A stretch of DNA of 64,000 nucleotides, from contig KB445823.1 in the NCBI GenBank assembly GCA_000320605.2, positions 90,069 through 154,068 of the forward strand. Direction: 5' to 3'. The notes beneath the pieces are model-generated. The model searched no databases. It was not told the DNA's origin and saw only the letters and a program-made list of their open reading frames with translations. Below, in pieces: positions 1 through 13,820 of this stretch. This stretch comes from Gelatoporia subvermispora B (lineage: Eukaryota; Basidiomycota; Agaricomycetes; Polyporales; Gelatoporiaceae). Position numbers and translations under genes: made by a program. Within the stretch, counting starts at the first letter, position 1. Each line of letters opens with the position of its first letter.

Positions 1-1110
1 ATGCTTTACGACAAGACATATACCTACGACTTCAAGGCATCCACCGTCTCGATACGCCTCCATTTACCCACATCCACATTACCACGCTGGCTGACCTTCG
101 CCGCAATTGACCTCCTGTACAACTCGTCGACGACCGACATATCCGTGGCTAGGCTCGATGTGACCTTCTGGATCTTCCCCGTCCTCTTCCGCATTACTGC
201 AGGCCCATGGTTAAATGTGGTCCTCGACGACTTCCGCATCCGTATCTTCAAGAGCAAAGCAACGCCGTTCTACATCCAACGCCTCCGCCAAAACCTCGTT
301 GGCGCGATCCTCACGGGCGAATACTTGCGTGTCGACGATGCATGGACGAACGCTCAATTCTCCGGATTAACTGAACTCGTCTCCGTAAATGGCGATACTC
401 ATGCATCCGGCAACGGTTTCGGCCTTGGCAAGCACGCCAATGGTGGGGCGCACGAGGCTGCGGACGGTGGAGCCCTCCATGGATCAGGTTCGCATGACGA
501 CTGCGCAGACTCGGACCCAACGGAGAAGGCACCGAAGCTTCTCCCGCGAGACCGCGAGGAAATCCGCGTGTCCGCGTATGCGCGTCAGCTCCACATCAAC
601 AACACCGAGGGCCGGATATACACTTTCCAGCGGCTCGACGCGCAGCTACGGCGCGACTGGGACGCAGACGCGGGCACGTTCGTCCTCGTTGCGGAGGAGA
701 GCCGCTGGGTGAGGGTGCATTGGCCGTACCAGAGGACGATGGTCCTGTCGTGGTGGATGTAAGTGACTGTTTTCACTATGCGTGAGTGGTCGGATAATTG
801 ACCTGCACCCATATAGCCAACTTGCATCGGCGATACTCACCTTTCCTTATGATGTGTTTCATACCTTCCAACATCCAATGGGCAGCGTCAACCTTTACGT
901 TCTACGAGCAGATGTCACCTTCGACGAGTACCGAGTACGTCTCAGCACGCCATTCCTTGGACCCAGACCTGATTCTCCTTCTTCTAGATCCGTGATGCCG
1001 AGCTTGTTATACAGTCTATCTCGCTGATTCGCGAGAAGGCGTACATGTACAACATCGACGCATCGGAAATCCTCTTCGATACTCTTGCTAAACTCATAGC
1101 TCCACGCTAA
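1..1110 (+). CDS. Conserved fungal protein of unknown function (3 exons)
   Basis: Three exons join cleanly (1-758, 817-934, 988-1110), with GT-AG introns of 58 and 53 nt, giving about 332 residues. Exon 2 starts by completing the split codon at the end of exon 1, and the frame stays open to the stop at 1108-1110. Two hydrophobic stretches are visible, near residues 55-75 (FWIFPVLFRITAGPWL) and at the exon 1/2 join (MVLSWWIQLASAILTF), so membrane association is possible. Between them is a Gly/His/Asp-rich low-complexity stretch (about residues 130-175). I do not recognise the family. The window opens exactly on an in-frame ATG, so I cannot tell whether this is the true start or whether the gene continues upstream. 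Confidence 0.7.
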
Positions 1111-1508
1111 CGCATACACGGGATACCACGTCACTATCAAACGGCGAAAAAGTATCATACACTTGCTTACGTTGAGATTTTCGCTTCATATGTTACTCAC
1201 GGACTCGCAATTTCATGGACTGTGTACATACATGCCTGCATCATTATAGACGCGCACTACCTGTAGCCCTAGCTCGATAAATCAGACCTTGTTTCTTCAA
1301 ATCAATTCTTCAAAGTACGAGATACACTGCCATCTGACAGGAGAAAGGCAACCGCTGCTCTGAAGGTTTGCCTCGACTTCGACGTGAACGATACATCGCA
1401 AGAAATTGCAGGCTAGTATTCAGGGCGCTCATATCTTACAACAGCAATCTAAGTTCAACGTTCAACTGCGATCCTTCACCCTCGTCCTCCCTCGCAGACT
1501 CAGTCCGC
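1111..1508. other. Intergenic, convergent 3' ends
   Basis: About 400 bp between the stop of the plus-strand unknown gene and the stop of the minus-strand Pin1 gene. No ORF, RNA gene or repeat seen. It probably holds both 3' UTRs. Confidence 0.5.
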
Positions 1509-2193
1509 TCACGCAGTCCGAAGGATAAGGTGCACCCCGCTGTCAGTCTCGACGACGTCGCTGATCTCGCCGACCTTGAGCCCGTATGTTGCCTCCTCGA
1601 ACGGCTTCTGCATCTGGCCCTATACTCCGTCCCATCAGTACCCCGACGTCAATGAAGTAGGAAGCAAATGACGCACCGGACCAAACATGCCCAGGTCGCC
1701 GCCGTTCGCGTGGGATGAGCAATCCGAGTGTGTGCCCGCGAGCTGCGCGAATTTCTCCGGCGAGCTGTTGATCTCCGCGGCGTACCCCTTCAGCAGCGAG
1801 ATCGCGTCCTCCTTCGAGCGCGTGATGTTTGCCTGTTCAGCCCCATCACAAATCTACAAGTCAGCAGACGCCATCACGAGAAGTACTACATACGCACCTC
1901 CTTCCAGCTGCTCGGCCGCCGACTCCCACGGTGCTTCACGAGGAGGTGGCTCGCGCGCACCTGCGCAGGACGTCCGCCCTCGCCCTCGCCAAGGAGGTAC
2001 TGCCGTGCGCCGGGCAGTGCGCGGATCTGCTCCTGCGAGAGCTCCGACGGCGCCTCCCAGCGCGACTCGTGCGTCTCCGGGTTGTAGAAGTACGGTACGC
2101 GCCGCGAGTTCGAGATACGCACTTCCCAGGTCGACTAGAGGGGAAGAGCGTCAAAGAGAGTGAGGACGCAGTGGGAGGAGAAGGACGTACCAT
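1509..2193 (-). CDS. ESS1: Pin1/Ess1-type peptidyl-prolyl cis-trans isomerase (parvulin, WW + rotamase)
   Basis: Four exons on the minus strand: 2193-2191, 2134-1898, 1832-1677 and 1619-1509, giving 168 residues, close to the usual 163-175. An N-terminal WW domain reads [19 protein letters not shown]...SRWEAP. The rotamase domain has the expected HLLVKH and Arg cluster (RGSRR), the active-site Cys in [24 protein letters not shown], and the C-terminal His in [11 protein letters not shown]. Known family role: isomerises phospho-Ser/Thr-Pro bonds, acting on the RNA polymerase II C-terminal domain and cell-cycle proteins in the nucleus. The first coding exon is just the start codon (CACCATG followed by gtacgt); the 56-nt intron then leads straight into the WW domain, where homologs begin. 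All three introns keep frame. Confidence 0.95.
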
Positions 2194-3189
2194 GGTGGTT
2201 TGGGATGAGGTGAGATGGAGACGGGGTTGGATGGCAAGGAAGTGGTATACTGTAACGGGTAGATAAGATTAGATTAGATCAAGGTTGCATCACCCATCCT
2301 GCGTCGCCGTTGAAGGGGACGTTGCGACTTGACCGTGAACTCAATGATGGTCCACATCTACCAGAGTTTGTGTATTATCACCCCTAGCATTCTCGAGTGA
2401 GATGATAGGCTACCGCAATATTGCGCAAGCTGTCCGCGGTCACCAATCGCACCGCCTCTTCGTTGCCGCAGTTAAAGCGTAGAATGATGGCAAGGGAAAG
2501 AGCTCAGCCCAAAAGGCAACAAGTCTACTCGAATGGAGGGTCTTCGTTACGATCGTGAGTAAATCCGATTCTGGAGTGAAGCCATGGCTTATCTTCAAAT
2601 GCGCAACCGTAGTCCGTTACGTGTCCAAGAACATCCTAAATTGACCGAACATCTTGTTCTGTTGAACCCTAATACAAGGATCGCAGAATTTTAGCTCGAA
2701 TATTCATGAAACAAGCGTCTTATCTGGTCAGGAGTACAGGTGCAAACTTCTATGCGGCCCTCGTAGCCGCTTATCCAGCGCCGAAGAACCCCCCAAAGCG
2801 CCGATTCACCTTGGGAGTGACGGAACGCTAAGGCGTACGGTCTAGGCGAGTGTCTGTGCCGTTCGTTTTGATCCCGCGTTGAATCTCTACATTGGAAGCG
2901 TGGCATCTTATTTCAACATGTTACTGCATGTTAACTGCCTACGGTTATCGGACATCAAAGGCTAGGACCAGAAGTATCCGTAACATTGATAGCTAGTTAT
3001 ATGCAATGAAGTTCTCTCGATACCAGCAAATCCCAATCTGCACAAGTCATGAATGTATACCAATCGGAACCAAGCAGTGTTTCAGTATATTTCGAGCATA
3101 TACTACCGATGAACGTGAGTGCGAAGCAATATGGAGGGCTGTAAGAGATGGTCACCTGCTGTCAGGAATCTCAGAGCCAGATTCGGCAG
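2194..3189. other. Intergenic, nothing supported
   Basis: About 1 kb upstream of Pin1 and downstream of the minus-strand membrane protein. Only short ORFs without recognisable domains or plausible splicing are present. The part nearest 2194-2330 is likely the Pin1 promoter and 5' UTR. Confidence 0.4.
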
Positions 3190-4248
3190 TTACTGCTGCA
3201 ATTTGACTTGTTCAGTCAAATCCAACGATCCCCGCTCCCCATCACCCACATCGTCACCGTGGCTCGGAGATTCCGGAGTTACGGTTGGTACGATATGTCC
3301 ACCGTTCTCAACTTCCTGTACACAGTTCCACACTCTAGAGAGCCATGATAAGGCTCTCCAGAGTGTAGTAGATCCGTATACAAGAAAATAAAGGGTAGTA
3401 GTCAGTCCTACCACCAGTGCGCAAATCTGTGCCACTAACGGCCACTCTGTCCAGATTACCCCAAGAAGGAGTACGAACAGCGTGCACACCGATATCAACA
3501 TAAACAATGTGGGTGAACGGCAGAACAGCCGGAAGTGGAGGTACGACCCGGCGTCGTCTCGAGCGAGGACCTACGCAGTCAATCATGTAAAATATCAGTC
3601 GCGAGTGGTCTTGTTTCTCGTAGTACTGACCTGGAATGTCGCGGTGCTCACACCGCCATAACGCATCCAGTATCCGGCTGCGATAACAGACCCCAGGGTC
3701 GCCGTCACTAATCCGATGGCTATGCAGCACTGCGCAAACATGGGAAGGGAGGAGGTGGATATAAAGATCGTGGTCCAAATGCTACATAAAATAACGTCAT
3801 TGGTATATTGTTTCCAAGGCCTTCGACTGATGTTACATACCCGGTGAGAGCGAACAGCTGCGCATAATTCGGATTTGATCAGCTGCGCTAGGAGCTAGCT
3901 ACGGGGTCCACTTACAAAGCCTCCAGTAACACACCAATCATTCAGCATCCGAACTCGGATGTCTTCGCAGCAAGGCTCCGGCAGAGCCTCTTGGAGCTCT
4001 GGAAGTGGGGCGAGGGCGTCGAGTGCCCTCGCCACAGAATCGAAACAATCAATCAGCATAAGAAAAGAATCATATAACAAAAGTGGGAGCGTCGGCGATG
4101 TAATGCAGGCTTTAGGGTGTAGCACGAAGGTATTTTCGAATTTGCGGCTTAATCCATGAACTAAATACCTCCTGCTTATGTCCCGCGCTGCGCGTTCTGA
4201 CGTTCTGAACCTCGTATAGGCCTGCAATTTACTCACACAACATAGCAT
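3190..4248 (-). CDS. Small multi-pass membrane protein, unknown
   Basis: The 3' four exons are clear: 3916 and upstream, 3857-3841 (17 nt), 3781-3631, and 3570-3190 ending in TAA. All have GT-AG introns in compatible phases. The joined protein has about four membrane segments: LFALTGIWTTIFI..., CCIAIGLVTATLGSVIAAGYW, TLFMLISVCTLFVLLLGVIW and ICALVVGLTTTLYFLVYG. A soluble acidic tail with a Pro/Glu/Asp stretch follows. The 5' end is uncertain. The open frame reaches an ATG at 4248, but the first 60 residues are not convincingly coding and there may be another intron before the conserved-looking RMLNDWCVTGGF. The pattern resembles fungal integral membrane proteins of the DUF6533/6534 type, but no family can be assigned. 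Confidence 0.6.
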
Positions 4249-4799
4249 CCGGGCGTGCTCGGATTGTCACAGTGAAAGATAGACAGTATGAGGGAATCTC
4301 TTTACTTGCACGCAGTCGCGCAGTGGAAATGAAATGGCTTCGCTTCTGCATTCTGTACGTTTCGGTCTATTAGGTCTCCAGGGCCTAGGATGATGTAGCT
4401 AGAAAACCGAAGGCTGCGAATGCACCCTCATGACCGCTGGAATGTTCAGGATGCTTAACGTGCATGGGGCACATATTCACAAAGGAGCTCTGTGGACTAC
4501 AACTCGTTAGTGCCGATGGACCTTGCAAGCTGCTTCGCAGCGGTCTCGGGCACGTTACACAACCGTCTTCATATTCGAGATGAATTTGAAGATAGCAGGC
4601 CGTGGCTGTGCTGTGTTCACGTGCTCGTGCATCGCTGGCTGCAATGGCCGTGCGAAGGGACGCTCGTTGCTCATCTTTCACAACCCTGGAGAACACGGGT
4701 AGGTCAAATTGCCTCTAGCAGAATTGCGATTCTGATGCTCGAATCATGTTTCTGAGGGTAGAGCCGTATCGTTACGAAACACGGCTCTCGTGCGACGCT
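4249..4799. other. Intergenic, divergent promoters
   Basis: Region between the minus-strand membrane protein and the plus-strand DUF4246 gene. A minus-strand open frame at 4385-4696 has no recognisable content, and its plus-strand overlap is equally featureless. Likely upstream regulatory DNA. Confidence 0.35.
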
Positions 4800-6746
4800 A
4801 TGAAGGGTCCAGACCGAGGATACTTACACCCTTTCTCCGACGGAAGATGCTTTCAGTACGGCGTCGGAGAGTACCCAAGGACCGTAAGCAACCCCGCATA
4901 ACCCTTCTGATGTTCTAGTTACGTACGTCGTGGCCGTGGTGGACTCAGCTCACGGAACTTGCTATGAGCAAAGCCTCCGACTGGATACGCTCGAAGTCGA
5001 ATTGGTGGACTCTATATCATGTGAACAGTATTCGGGAGAAGTGGTCAGCCGAGATCAGGACACGCGTTTGGATAGTTGTGTCATCTACGGCATCTGTACC
5101 AGTTCAGCTTTCTGAGAAACAAGTAGGTTTGTTGGTTATCAGAGGCCCTAGCTCGCACATCCTGACCATCGGTCTGAAGGTGCAATACGTCTTGGACGAG
5201 CTGGCAGGATATGATGCCTTGCGCGACCAGCCTGGCTGGTAAGATATCACGTATTCTGCGGACTGAATGAATCTCACTTCTGTTCAACAGCGAAGTGGCT
5301 TGCAGCGATCGAATATGGCGTTCATCACACGTCCTTTCCGATACTGCAATCGTACGGCTTCAATATGAGCTAGAGGCCTTGTGGACTTCTAGGCCACGAA
5401 AACGATCTTCCAAATCCGTTGCCAGTGTGGACTTCATAGACCCATTGTTGTATTCCTTCATCTATGGCCAGACACTCTCGCATTCCCCTTCATCTACTCT
5501 TTACAGTGTCCCGGCGCCAAGCAGTACCACAATGAATGAATATGCAACGTCCCCACGCTTTGCTTACATTCCCACCCCTTTCTTGATTTCCGAGAAAGAG
5601 ACAGCCCTCAAAGCTACTGCACTCTCATACATCAACAACGTCAATCCTGATAATTTGTCGCTATATCAATGCCTTCAGGAATTGGTCGCTAATTGTATAC
5701 CGCTTTTCGAACGCGTCCTCACCGATTTACATCGGAACAATCCCCTTCGTCATCGTATTCCTGACACGTATACCTATACAGATTGGGACGAACCAGACGA
5801 ACCTGAAGATTCGGATGAGGAAGAATGGAGCGACTATCGCACGCAGCTCGCACGGTGGACCATAGAACGGCCTATCAATCTCCCAGATATCCCGAAGGAG
5901 GGCTATGTAGGCGGCCTTGAGAAGAGGCAGCACGTGGTCTCTCTTCGCGGACGAACGATCCAGGTTGTCATCAGGGCGACGGAAATCAGATTGGTCAGTT
6001 GCCTTGAGCGCGTATACTTGACATGCGATGAGATCGCTGATTCCGTGGAAGGCCCCATTCGGGCCTGCTTGTAGGAAAACGCCCTGGCATGTGGAGGGTA
6101 TGCGAAATGACCATATAGTAGCGTGCGCGTTGTATTGTACACAAGCGGTAAGCTCCTATCTGATGTATTAAAATTGACGAAGACTTAATGGTAAGAGCAG
6201 GTCAACATAGAAGCACCAGAAGTAATGTTTCGTATGGCCGTCTCGCATCCTAAAGACTGGGAACCTGAGGACGCAGGGGGCATCTGGAGAACTTGGGGCT
6301 TTCGTCATATGTTTCCCTGTCACCAGACCTTAGGCGGAGTAAACCTATGTCCCGGGATCGGCATCGCTTTCCCTAATGTCTACCAGCATCGCTTCACAGA
6401 TATAACCGCAGTTGATCAACGCAAAGCTGCATCGATGACTTTTCTTGGTCTTTTCCTGGTGGACCCGGATCTCACTGAAGACAATGTGCTCGGTGAAGAA
6501 ACTCTAACTCCGTCTACATCTCAAGTCCCTCCGCAACAAAAAGAGTGGATCAGGGATGCGGTAAATAGATACATCAATCCGAGACTTCCGAACGAGATAG
6601 TGGAGCAGATTGTAGACGAGATCGAAGGCTTGCTGACAGAGGAAGAAGCATTCGTGCTGTCCGAACAGATGCGGACGGAACGAGAAGAATTTTGGGAGCT
6701 ACATGATCGACGCTGGTTCTGCCTTCCATTTGACTCTCGGCACTGA
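4800..6746 (+). CDS. DUF4246 family protein
   Basis: Exons 4800-4883, 4919-5238, 5291 to about 5994, about 6078-6147 and 6201-6746 give the order seen in fungal DUF4246 proteins. There is an N-terminal DKP/SNWW...IREKW region, an acidic stretch (DWDEPDEPEDSDEEEW), then SLRGRTIQVVIRATEIRL, WHVEGMRNDHIVACALYC, RMAVSHPKDW, and CPGIGIAFPNVYQHR followed by FLGLFLVDP. The H of WHVEG and the H of YQHR sit where an Fe(II)/2-oxoglutarate oxygenase-like fold would place metal ligands; that is inference, since the family has no agreed function. The first intron is only 35 nt. The intron between TEIRL and WHVEG cannot be joined in phase with canonical sites, so this is either a missed microexon, a non-canonical intron or a frameshift. 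Confidence 0.8.
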
Positions 6747-6934
6747 ACGCCAGAGATATAGTAACGTGCATCTCCAACCTGTCTGAATGATGATCACGAC
6801 TAAAACAATAATTTGCAGATTACTTGTACATTGGCGAACCCAAGCTACAGACGCGATGTCATGGAGCATGCCCGCATTCCTACCTACTGTGCATTCTCGT
6901 ATTCACTGCCAAAGATTCCTGGGTGACGAGCAAT

Positions 6935-9363
6935 CTACACAAGGAATATCAGATGCGGATCATTTGCACACGTTGATAGATTACGCACAAACGACCTGAC
7001 GCGCTTGCCGTAGATGTACATCGGGATCGATGCTGTCCAGCATGCGAGTTGACATGCCCCGAAAATTAGGAGTGACACTCTGACGCCGCGATCCACAATA
7101 ATACCGTTCGCGAAGAACGTGGATGCGTAAAGTACCATGTTCTTCCCAAAGTTGGTCAAGGCCAAAATGTGCAGCGCGTTTTGACGATGTGTATCCAGCA
7201 GATAGGTAATTGCAGCAGATCCGGAGACGACCATACTGAAGTTCTGCATCCTGCGAGGGGACAGCAGTGAGCCATGTATTCATTCGCAATACAAGACAGA
7301 CCTACGCTATGCACGCTACCGCCCCGATCCAGGGCATTCCATGGCTGTTGCCCACTGAAATTTCAAGCCGGTCAGTGCAAGCATACATTGGATGTTTCGA
7401 CACACACCTGCCCATCCAAAGTAGCCGAAGGCACCGACAACCATGCTCGACATGAAGACCAATCTGTACTCAGGTTCATAGATGCCTCGGTTCCACTTGG
7501 ATATCAAGATGACGCTACGGTCGATGAGGAAGCCCGTGATGAGAAGTGCGAGAAGTATTCCCACAAGACCGCCCAAATTCGTCAGACCCTGTTTGCGTAG
7601 ATTAACGGAATCGTCGCCATCTGTCATCTCATAGAACTCACCGTCTGTTTTGCATCGAAGTTATATTCCAGAGTGAAGATGGTTGACGAGCATAGCGGCA
7701 TCAAACCTGTGACATTGCAATGAGATAACCTCCCAAGAGTAATATAAGAGCCTAATACGTACTCAACCACACAGTTTGCATCGAGTATGACAAGAATATG
7801 AACCACGTCTGCGCAATGCGTCAATATACAGAAAACGTAAGCGGTGCTTATTTGTGAGTCATACCACGGGAGATAGCAACAAAGGAACAGGCCTGAGTAA
7901 AATTTTCCAGAAGCTCTCATCGGTGAAAGTCCCGTGCCAGATTTTAAGCGTTGACAGGTAGCTTGGGGCACGCATGCTCCGACCCATGCTCTCCGTATCG
8001 ATCTCCTTCTCGGACGGAACCTTCTCCAAACTGCTGCCCTTGTCGCTGTCAGCGTCAATGATCTTCGCGCTCTGGGGGGCCGCCCGTCGATACGTCGTCT
8101 GCAGACCCACGAGTGTCAGAGAAGGTCTGACAACGTAAGAATGATACGACTGTACCTCGGGCACAAAGAAGAAAACGGCGGCGGTGTTGAGACCTAGTGG
8201 GATGCTGACGAACCAGAACGCCCATCGCCACGAGAGGTTCTGCACAACGTAGCTGCAGAGCAAGGGCCCACTGAAGTAACCGCCACGCTGTTAGATGCGA
8301 CTCCGACGTTGGGACCAGTTGACATACAGAGTGATACCGGCCATAAGTGAGAAGCTCCAAATGACCGTACGTGATCCACGCTCGTGGACGCTGTTGCGAT
8401 GAGTTTATGATGAGTTTATCACCGATGCAAATAGATGTCCGTTAGCGGGTTGGCTCACCAGTAGATCTGCTCGAGGCTTGATGGCACCAAGCTGAGAGAA
8501 GAGTATAAACTTAATGACCTGTATGTCTCAACCTCAGAGACATACCTTTGCAGCGCAGACATTCCGAAGCCTTGGAAGACACGTGACGCCCGGATTGAGG
8601 CCAAGTTGGGACTCGCAGCGCACCAAATGCAGGAGACGAACATCTGCCACCCGTTCATTAGCCTAGCTCTTGCAGCGACGCAGACATGGCTGCTGACGTA
8701 CCAGAAATACGGAGAAGAAGTATACAATTCTTTGGCCAAACTTGTCCGCAAGGGCATTCTGCACGAGCCTGTCTATCTGTTCAGCGCTGTCTCCATAAAT
8801 GCGCCGCAAAGACACTGACATGAAACAGCCGAGACCGAGTAAGATGAATCCAAACGAAGAGGTGATCTCATCGACGGAGACGCCGAATTGCTGCGAGAGC
8901 AGGACATACGCCGGGCCCATCATCGGCGACAGCGCACCATCCATACTCGCCGCGAACGTCCTGTTTCCCCCAAGTAAGTTTCACCGAGCTCGCTCCTTAC
9001 AATAGCTAGAGCTTACAGCGTCCAGAAGCATGCTTCCTTCTTCCAATACGGCCAGTTCAAGCTGGAACAAATGTATCAATGCCTTGACGGGAACACTCCA
9101 CGAACGGGAGCAGCTCACGGATCGGCAGGGTCGTCCGAGGGCTGGGGGACGAGAATAACATGCGCGTATTTCCCCGTGCCGTGCTTCAGGGTCGACGCCT
9201 GGTCGATGTCGATCTGGCGTCCATGGATGAGCCCCTGGTCCGAGAGCAGCGCCGTCCCCGGGACCTTCTCCAGATGCTTGTCCTCTACATCATTTACAAC
9301 ATTATCAGGACCTTTCCCGTGGACAACGTGTAAAAAATACATACCAAGGATGCCAAAGGCCAT
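6935..9363 (-). CDS. Major facilitator superfamily transporter
   Basis: About 11-12 short exons join in phase on the minus strand. The gene starts at 9363 (MAFGIL...), followed by EDKHLEKVPG, a cytosolic HGTGKYAHVILVPQP, DPLNWPYWKKEACFWTL, then transmembrane helix 1. Helix 2-3 carries the MFS motif-A-like NALADKFGQR. Later pieces include RVFQGFG, VHERGSRTVIWSFSLMAGITLGPLLC, LSWRWAFWFVSIPLG and a central acidic loop (DADSDKGSSLEKVPSEKEID). The C-terminal half ends in ...MYIYGKRVRSFV. DP-LNW and VHERGSRT are typical of fungal drug:H+ antiporter-type (12-TM) carriers at the plasma membrane. Substrate unknown. About 590-600 residues, a normal family length. The final exon runs 7249-6935. Confidence 0.9.
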
Positions 9364-10213
9364 CTTTGCTTTGCTCAGGAGCGGCCTGCGCCTCGCAGGC
9401 CCCGCTCGCACTGCTGATAAGTACCGCCCGGGCGGCTGCACAGTTTTTCAGCCTCGCAATCCGCGCTCCTGGCAGCCTGTGGGCCATGGCGCCGGTGTCG
9501 CCGCCTGATTTGTTGCGAAGCGCAAGAGAAGCACTCAGCTGTGGGGTGACGCGCCACGGGACCGTCAAGTGACCCGTATAAGCCGCCCTGTTCTCGGCGT
9601 ATACTGGGCATGAGAAGAACCTCCTGCTTGCAGCCCGCTGTGTTCTAGCGAGCTATTGATCGCGACGAAGGACCACTTTTGCTATCAGTGATGATGGTGC
9701 CAGTGCGGGGAACGCGAATCCCGCGTGGGCTGTCAGGGTGTAGTTCTGGATCCCATTGCGGTCTCGCAGATTAGACACCGACGAGGGCAATTCAGTTGTT
9801 CACACCTGATACCATGGACTTCACAGAGGTTCTATATATGGCAATGCTGGAAGAAGTACCATTTCGCTGTCGGCCAATGCACGATGTCGTTCGAGGATCG
9901 CTGTCCCACCTTGACCGCGAATGCGTCCGCCGCACTCAGTCGGAGCGCCGATCCCTGTCCAAGACACAGTAGATCTCCTGTAAAGAGCGAATACTTGAGC
10001 GTCCATCCTCCCGGGGGCTTACCACGGCCATCCACAACAGCACGCTCAGTCATCCGCCAAGACACGAGTAACCATCGCGCGCGGTGCATTGGATATACGA
10101 GAAACTGGGATTACAGGGGGTAGTAAGGTGCTTCCTACGCTGTCCGTCATGAGCCTGCATACGCATACGGGTCGCTGTCACCGATTTGTTCTATTGAGTT
10201 AGCCGAGGGTGCG
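9364..10213. other. Intergenic, MFS upstream region
   Basis: About 850 bp between the MFS start and the epimerase stop. GC-rich near 9364-9500, the likely MFS promoter and 5' UTR. Short open frames at 9725-10123 (+) and 9832-10089 (-) have no domain or splice logic. Nothing else seen. Confidence 0.4.
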
Positions 10214-11890
<1,677 letters not shown>

Positions 11891-12239
11891 GGTGGCTAGA
11901 GGACAAGTAGTTGGTGGCTGAGGAGGAAAGATAGCTATGTGCTGCGATCTAATGCTGCACTGTCTCCGCAAGTACTGCTATTTTATCTGATCTGTGATCG
12001 AGCCCAGTCCGCCCCATACTCGACCACTTTTACGCGTCTCTTTACGTCCAGCTCGCACCCGACCACCACCCGACCGCACTTTGTCCAGGCCTTTCAGTCT
12101 CCGGTCCGTCGTATTCCGCACTCGGCCATGATGGAACATTCTTTCCACGAATGCTGTGCAAATATACACAGAATTGCTTTGACACTCAAGAGTGATTCGA
12201 GTATCTGCCATTGAGATCTTTCTGGTCGGCTGCGTTCAA

Positions 12240-12355
12240 GAGGGAACACGATTCCGGTTCCAGAGTGTTTAGCGGGGCTGTACTAGCCTGTACTGACTGT
12301 GAAGCTCTACTGGAAGTTGGGCAATGTCTGAGAACTGCAGGCTCAACTGGGGACG
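12240..12355 (+). repeat. Degenerate direct repeat, copy 1
   Basis: Reads ...ATTCCGGTTCCAGAGTGTTT, GCGGGGCTGTACT, GGAAGTTGGGCAATGTCTGA, GAACTGCAGGCTCAACTGG. The same order of words with substitutions recurs at about 13455-13550. Similarity probably extends about 100 bp upstream (TGCTGTGCAAATAT versus TGCCGTGCAAATAT). Origin unknown, possibly an old transposon fragment. Confidence 0.5.
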
Positions 12356-13454
12356 ACACTGCTGCCGAACACCGGGCCGCCATGCACTAGAGCTCAGCAG
12401 AACAAAGGACTGACCATACACATGCAAGTCCAAAGGTCCTTCTCCAGCTTATGACGCGCATGACAAGGCATAACGATGTCCGACCAGGGGACATGCATGA
12501 CGAACTGTTGTGCGTTGAGATTGGAATGGAGTGGTACGTGGTGTCTTGGAAGTCCTGGTTTCAGGCCGTACTCGAGTATCCGCAAGACTAGGCCTTGGAC
12601 AATTTCCAACAGCTGCAGAACCTTATGAAGACAGGATTCTGCTAGATACTAGGCTGTCATGTGTCAGAAGGCTCCGGTGCAGTACCAAATCTGCTATCTT
12701 CAGAGCCCATGTACTGGCTTCCGAAGCGTCCGGCGCTCATCACTGCGGCTCAAGCTTGCAGATTTCCGTCTATCCAAAAAGGTGTACGCTGGCTATCTCA
12801 GCAAACACCTATGCATCGTATATCCTCTCTGAGGACATGTAGTGCCTTTATTCGTCATTGCAGGTGCATTGAGGTGTATAGTCGGGGTTTTCGGTATGTA
12901 CTGTCTTCCATGTCTACATCTGCAACCTCGCATATTGGACCCCAGTATTCTGATTTCCCGGTAATTGCCGCCGTGCATCGTTCATCCGCGAGCACGCCGA
13001 CAACTTGCGCGAGCTCCTTTCGCCCCCCCACCCGCGCTACTCGTTCCCGCGTGCACACACGATCAATGTGCACTGCCTCGCGTAGCGCGCGCCCTTTCCA
13101 TGCTTCGACGCTGTGCACGCGGCGTGCGCATATCTGCCGAGTCCTTTCAGTTCCTCCGCGCTCTTGCGACCCCTGCAAAGCTCCCTACACTCTTCCGCTT
13201 CGTCTCTGTCCTGCGTGTGACTAGTACGACGGAGGAGTGTGAGCCTTCAGTGGCGTTCCTCTGAGGGAGCAGAGCACATCTGGAGGCCGTTCGTTCTAAG
13301 CTGGCGATGTTCGCAGGGTAGCAGAAAGGCTCGATGAGGTAGAGATCAATCGCGCTGATGCTGAACACAAGTCCAATCTCTCATTGCTTGGCGCAGGCAT
13401 CCACATAATCGCATAGAGATCTTTCCATGGATGCCGTGCAAATATCTGGCTATT

Positions 13455-13550
13455 CCGAATTCGCGTTCTGAAGTGTTTGGCGGAGCCGTATTCAGCTGCG
13501 CCAAGAGCTGGGTAACGTCTAAGAACCGCAAAACCCCAACTAATCAAAGT
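13455..13550 (+). repeat. Degenerate direct repeat, copy 2
   Basis: Partner of the repeat at about 12240-12355: GCGTTCTGAAGTGTTTGGCG, GAGCCGTATTCAGC, GAGCTGGGTAACGTCTAAGA, ACCGCAAAACCCCAACT. Same orientation, 1.2 kb away. Confidence 0.5.
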
Positions 13551-13820
13551 CACAGTTGGAGTACTCAAGTTGCAGTCTGATCAGTCCGTTCTTCGTATAT
13601 CTGATCCGTTAGCTCAATGTCGGTGCCATTAGCGGCTCATCTCCGAGTCAAGTCCAGCCCACCTTGTGGAAGCTTCAAAAGAAGTTGTTGGAATTGAAAT
13701 TGCCCCACATTGCTTGCACACACGCAGAGCGGGCCAGAAAATAACACACTGCAAGCGAACTGGGACGACCGCCAACCTAACGTGCACGGTTCCTCGCCAA
13801 GCACAATTCAGACGAACTTG

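Larger units (their letters stand above)
11891..13820. other. Gene-poor region with decayed repeats
   Basis: About 1.9 kb without a supported gene. The first 150 bp are the likely epimerase promoter. A degenerate direct repeat links about 12240-12355 with about 13455-13550. A CpG-rich patch at 12960-13260 has open frames on both strands but no recognisable protein. Confidence 0.4.

Noticed and set aside
1..3. Window starts exactly at an ATG
   Set aside because: Could be chance (or how the window was cut); says nothing about biology on its own.
12960..13264. CpG-rich stretch with open frames on both strands
   Set aside because: No recognisable protein, no start/stop or splice pattern, next to decayed repeats.
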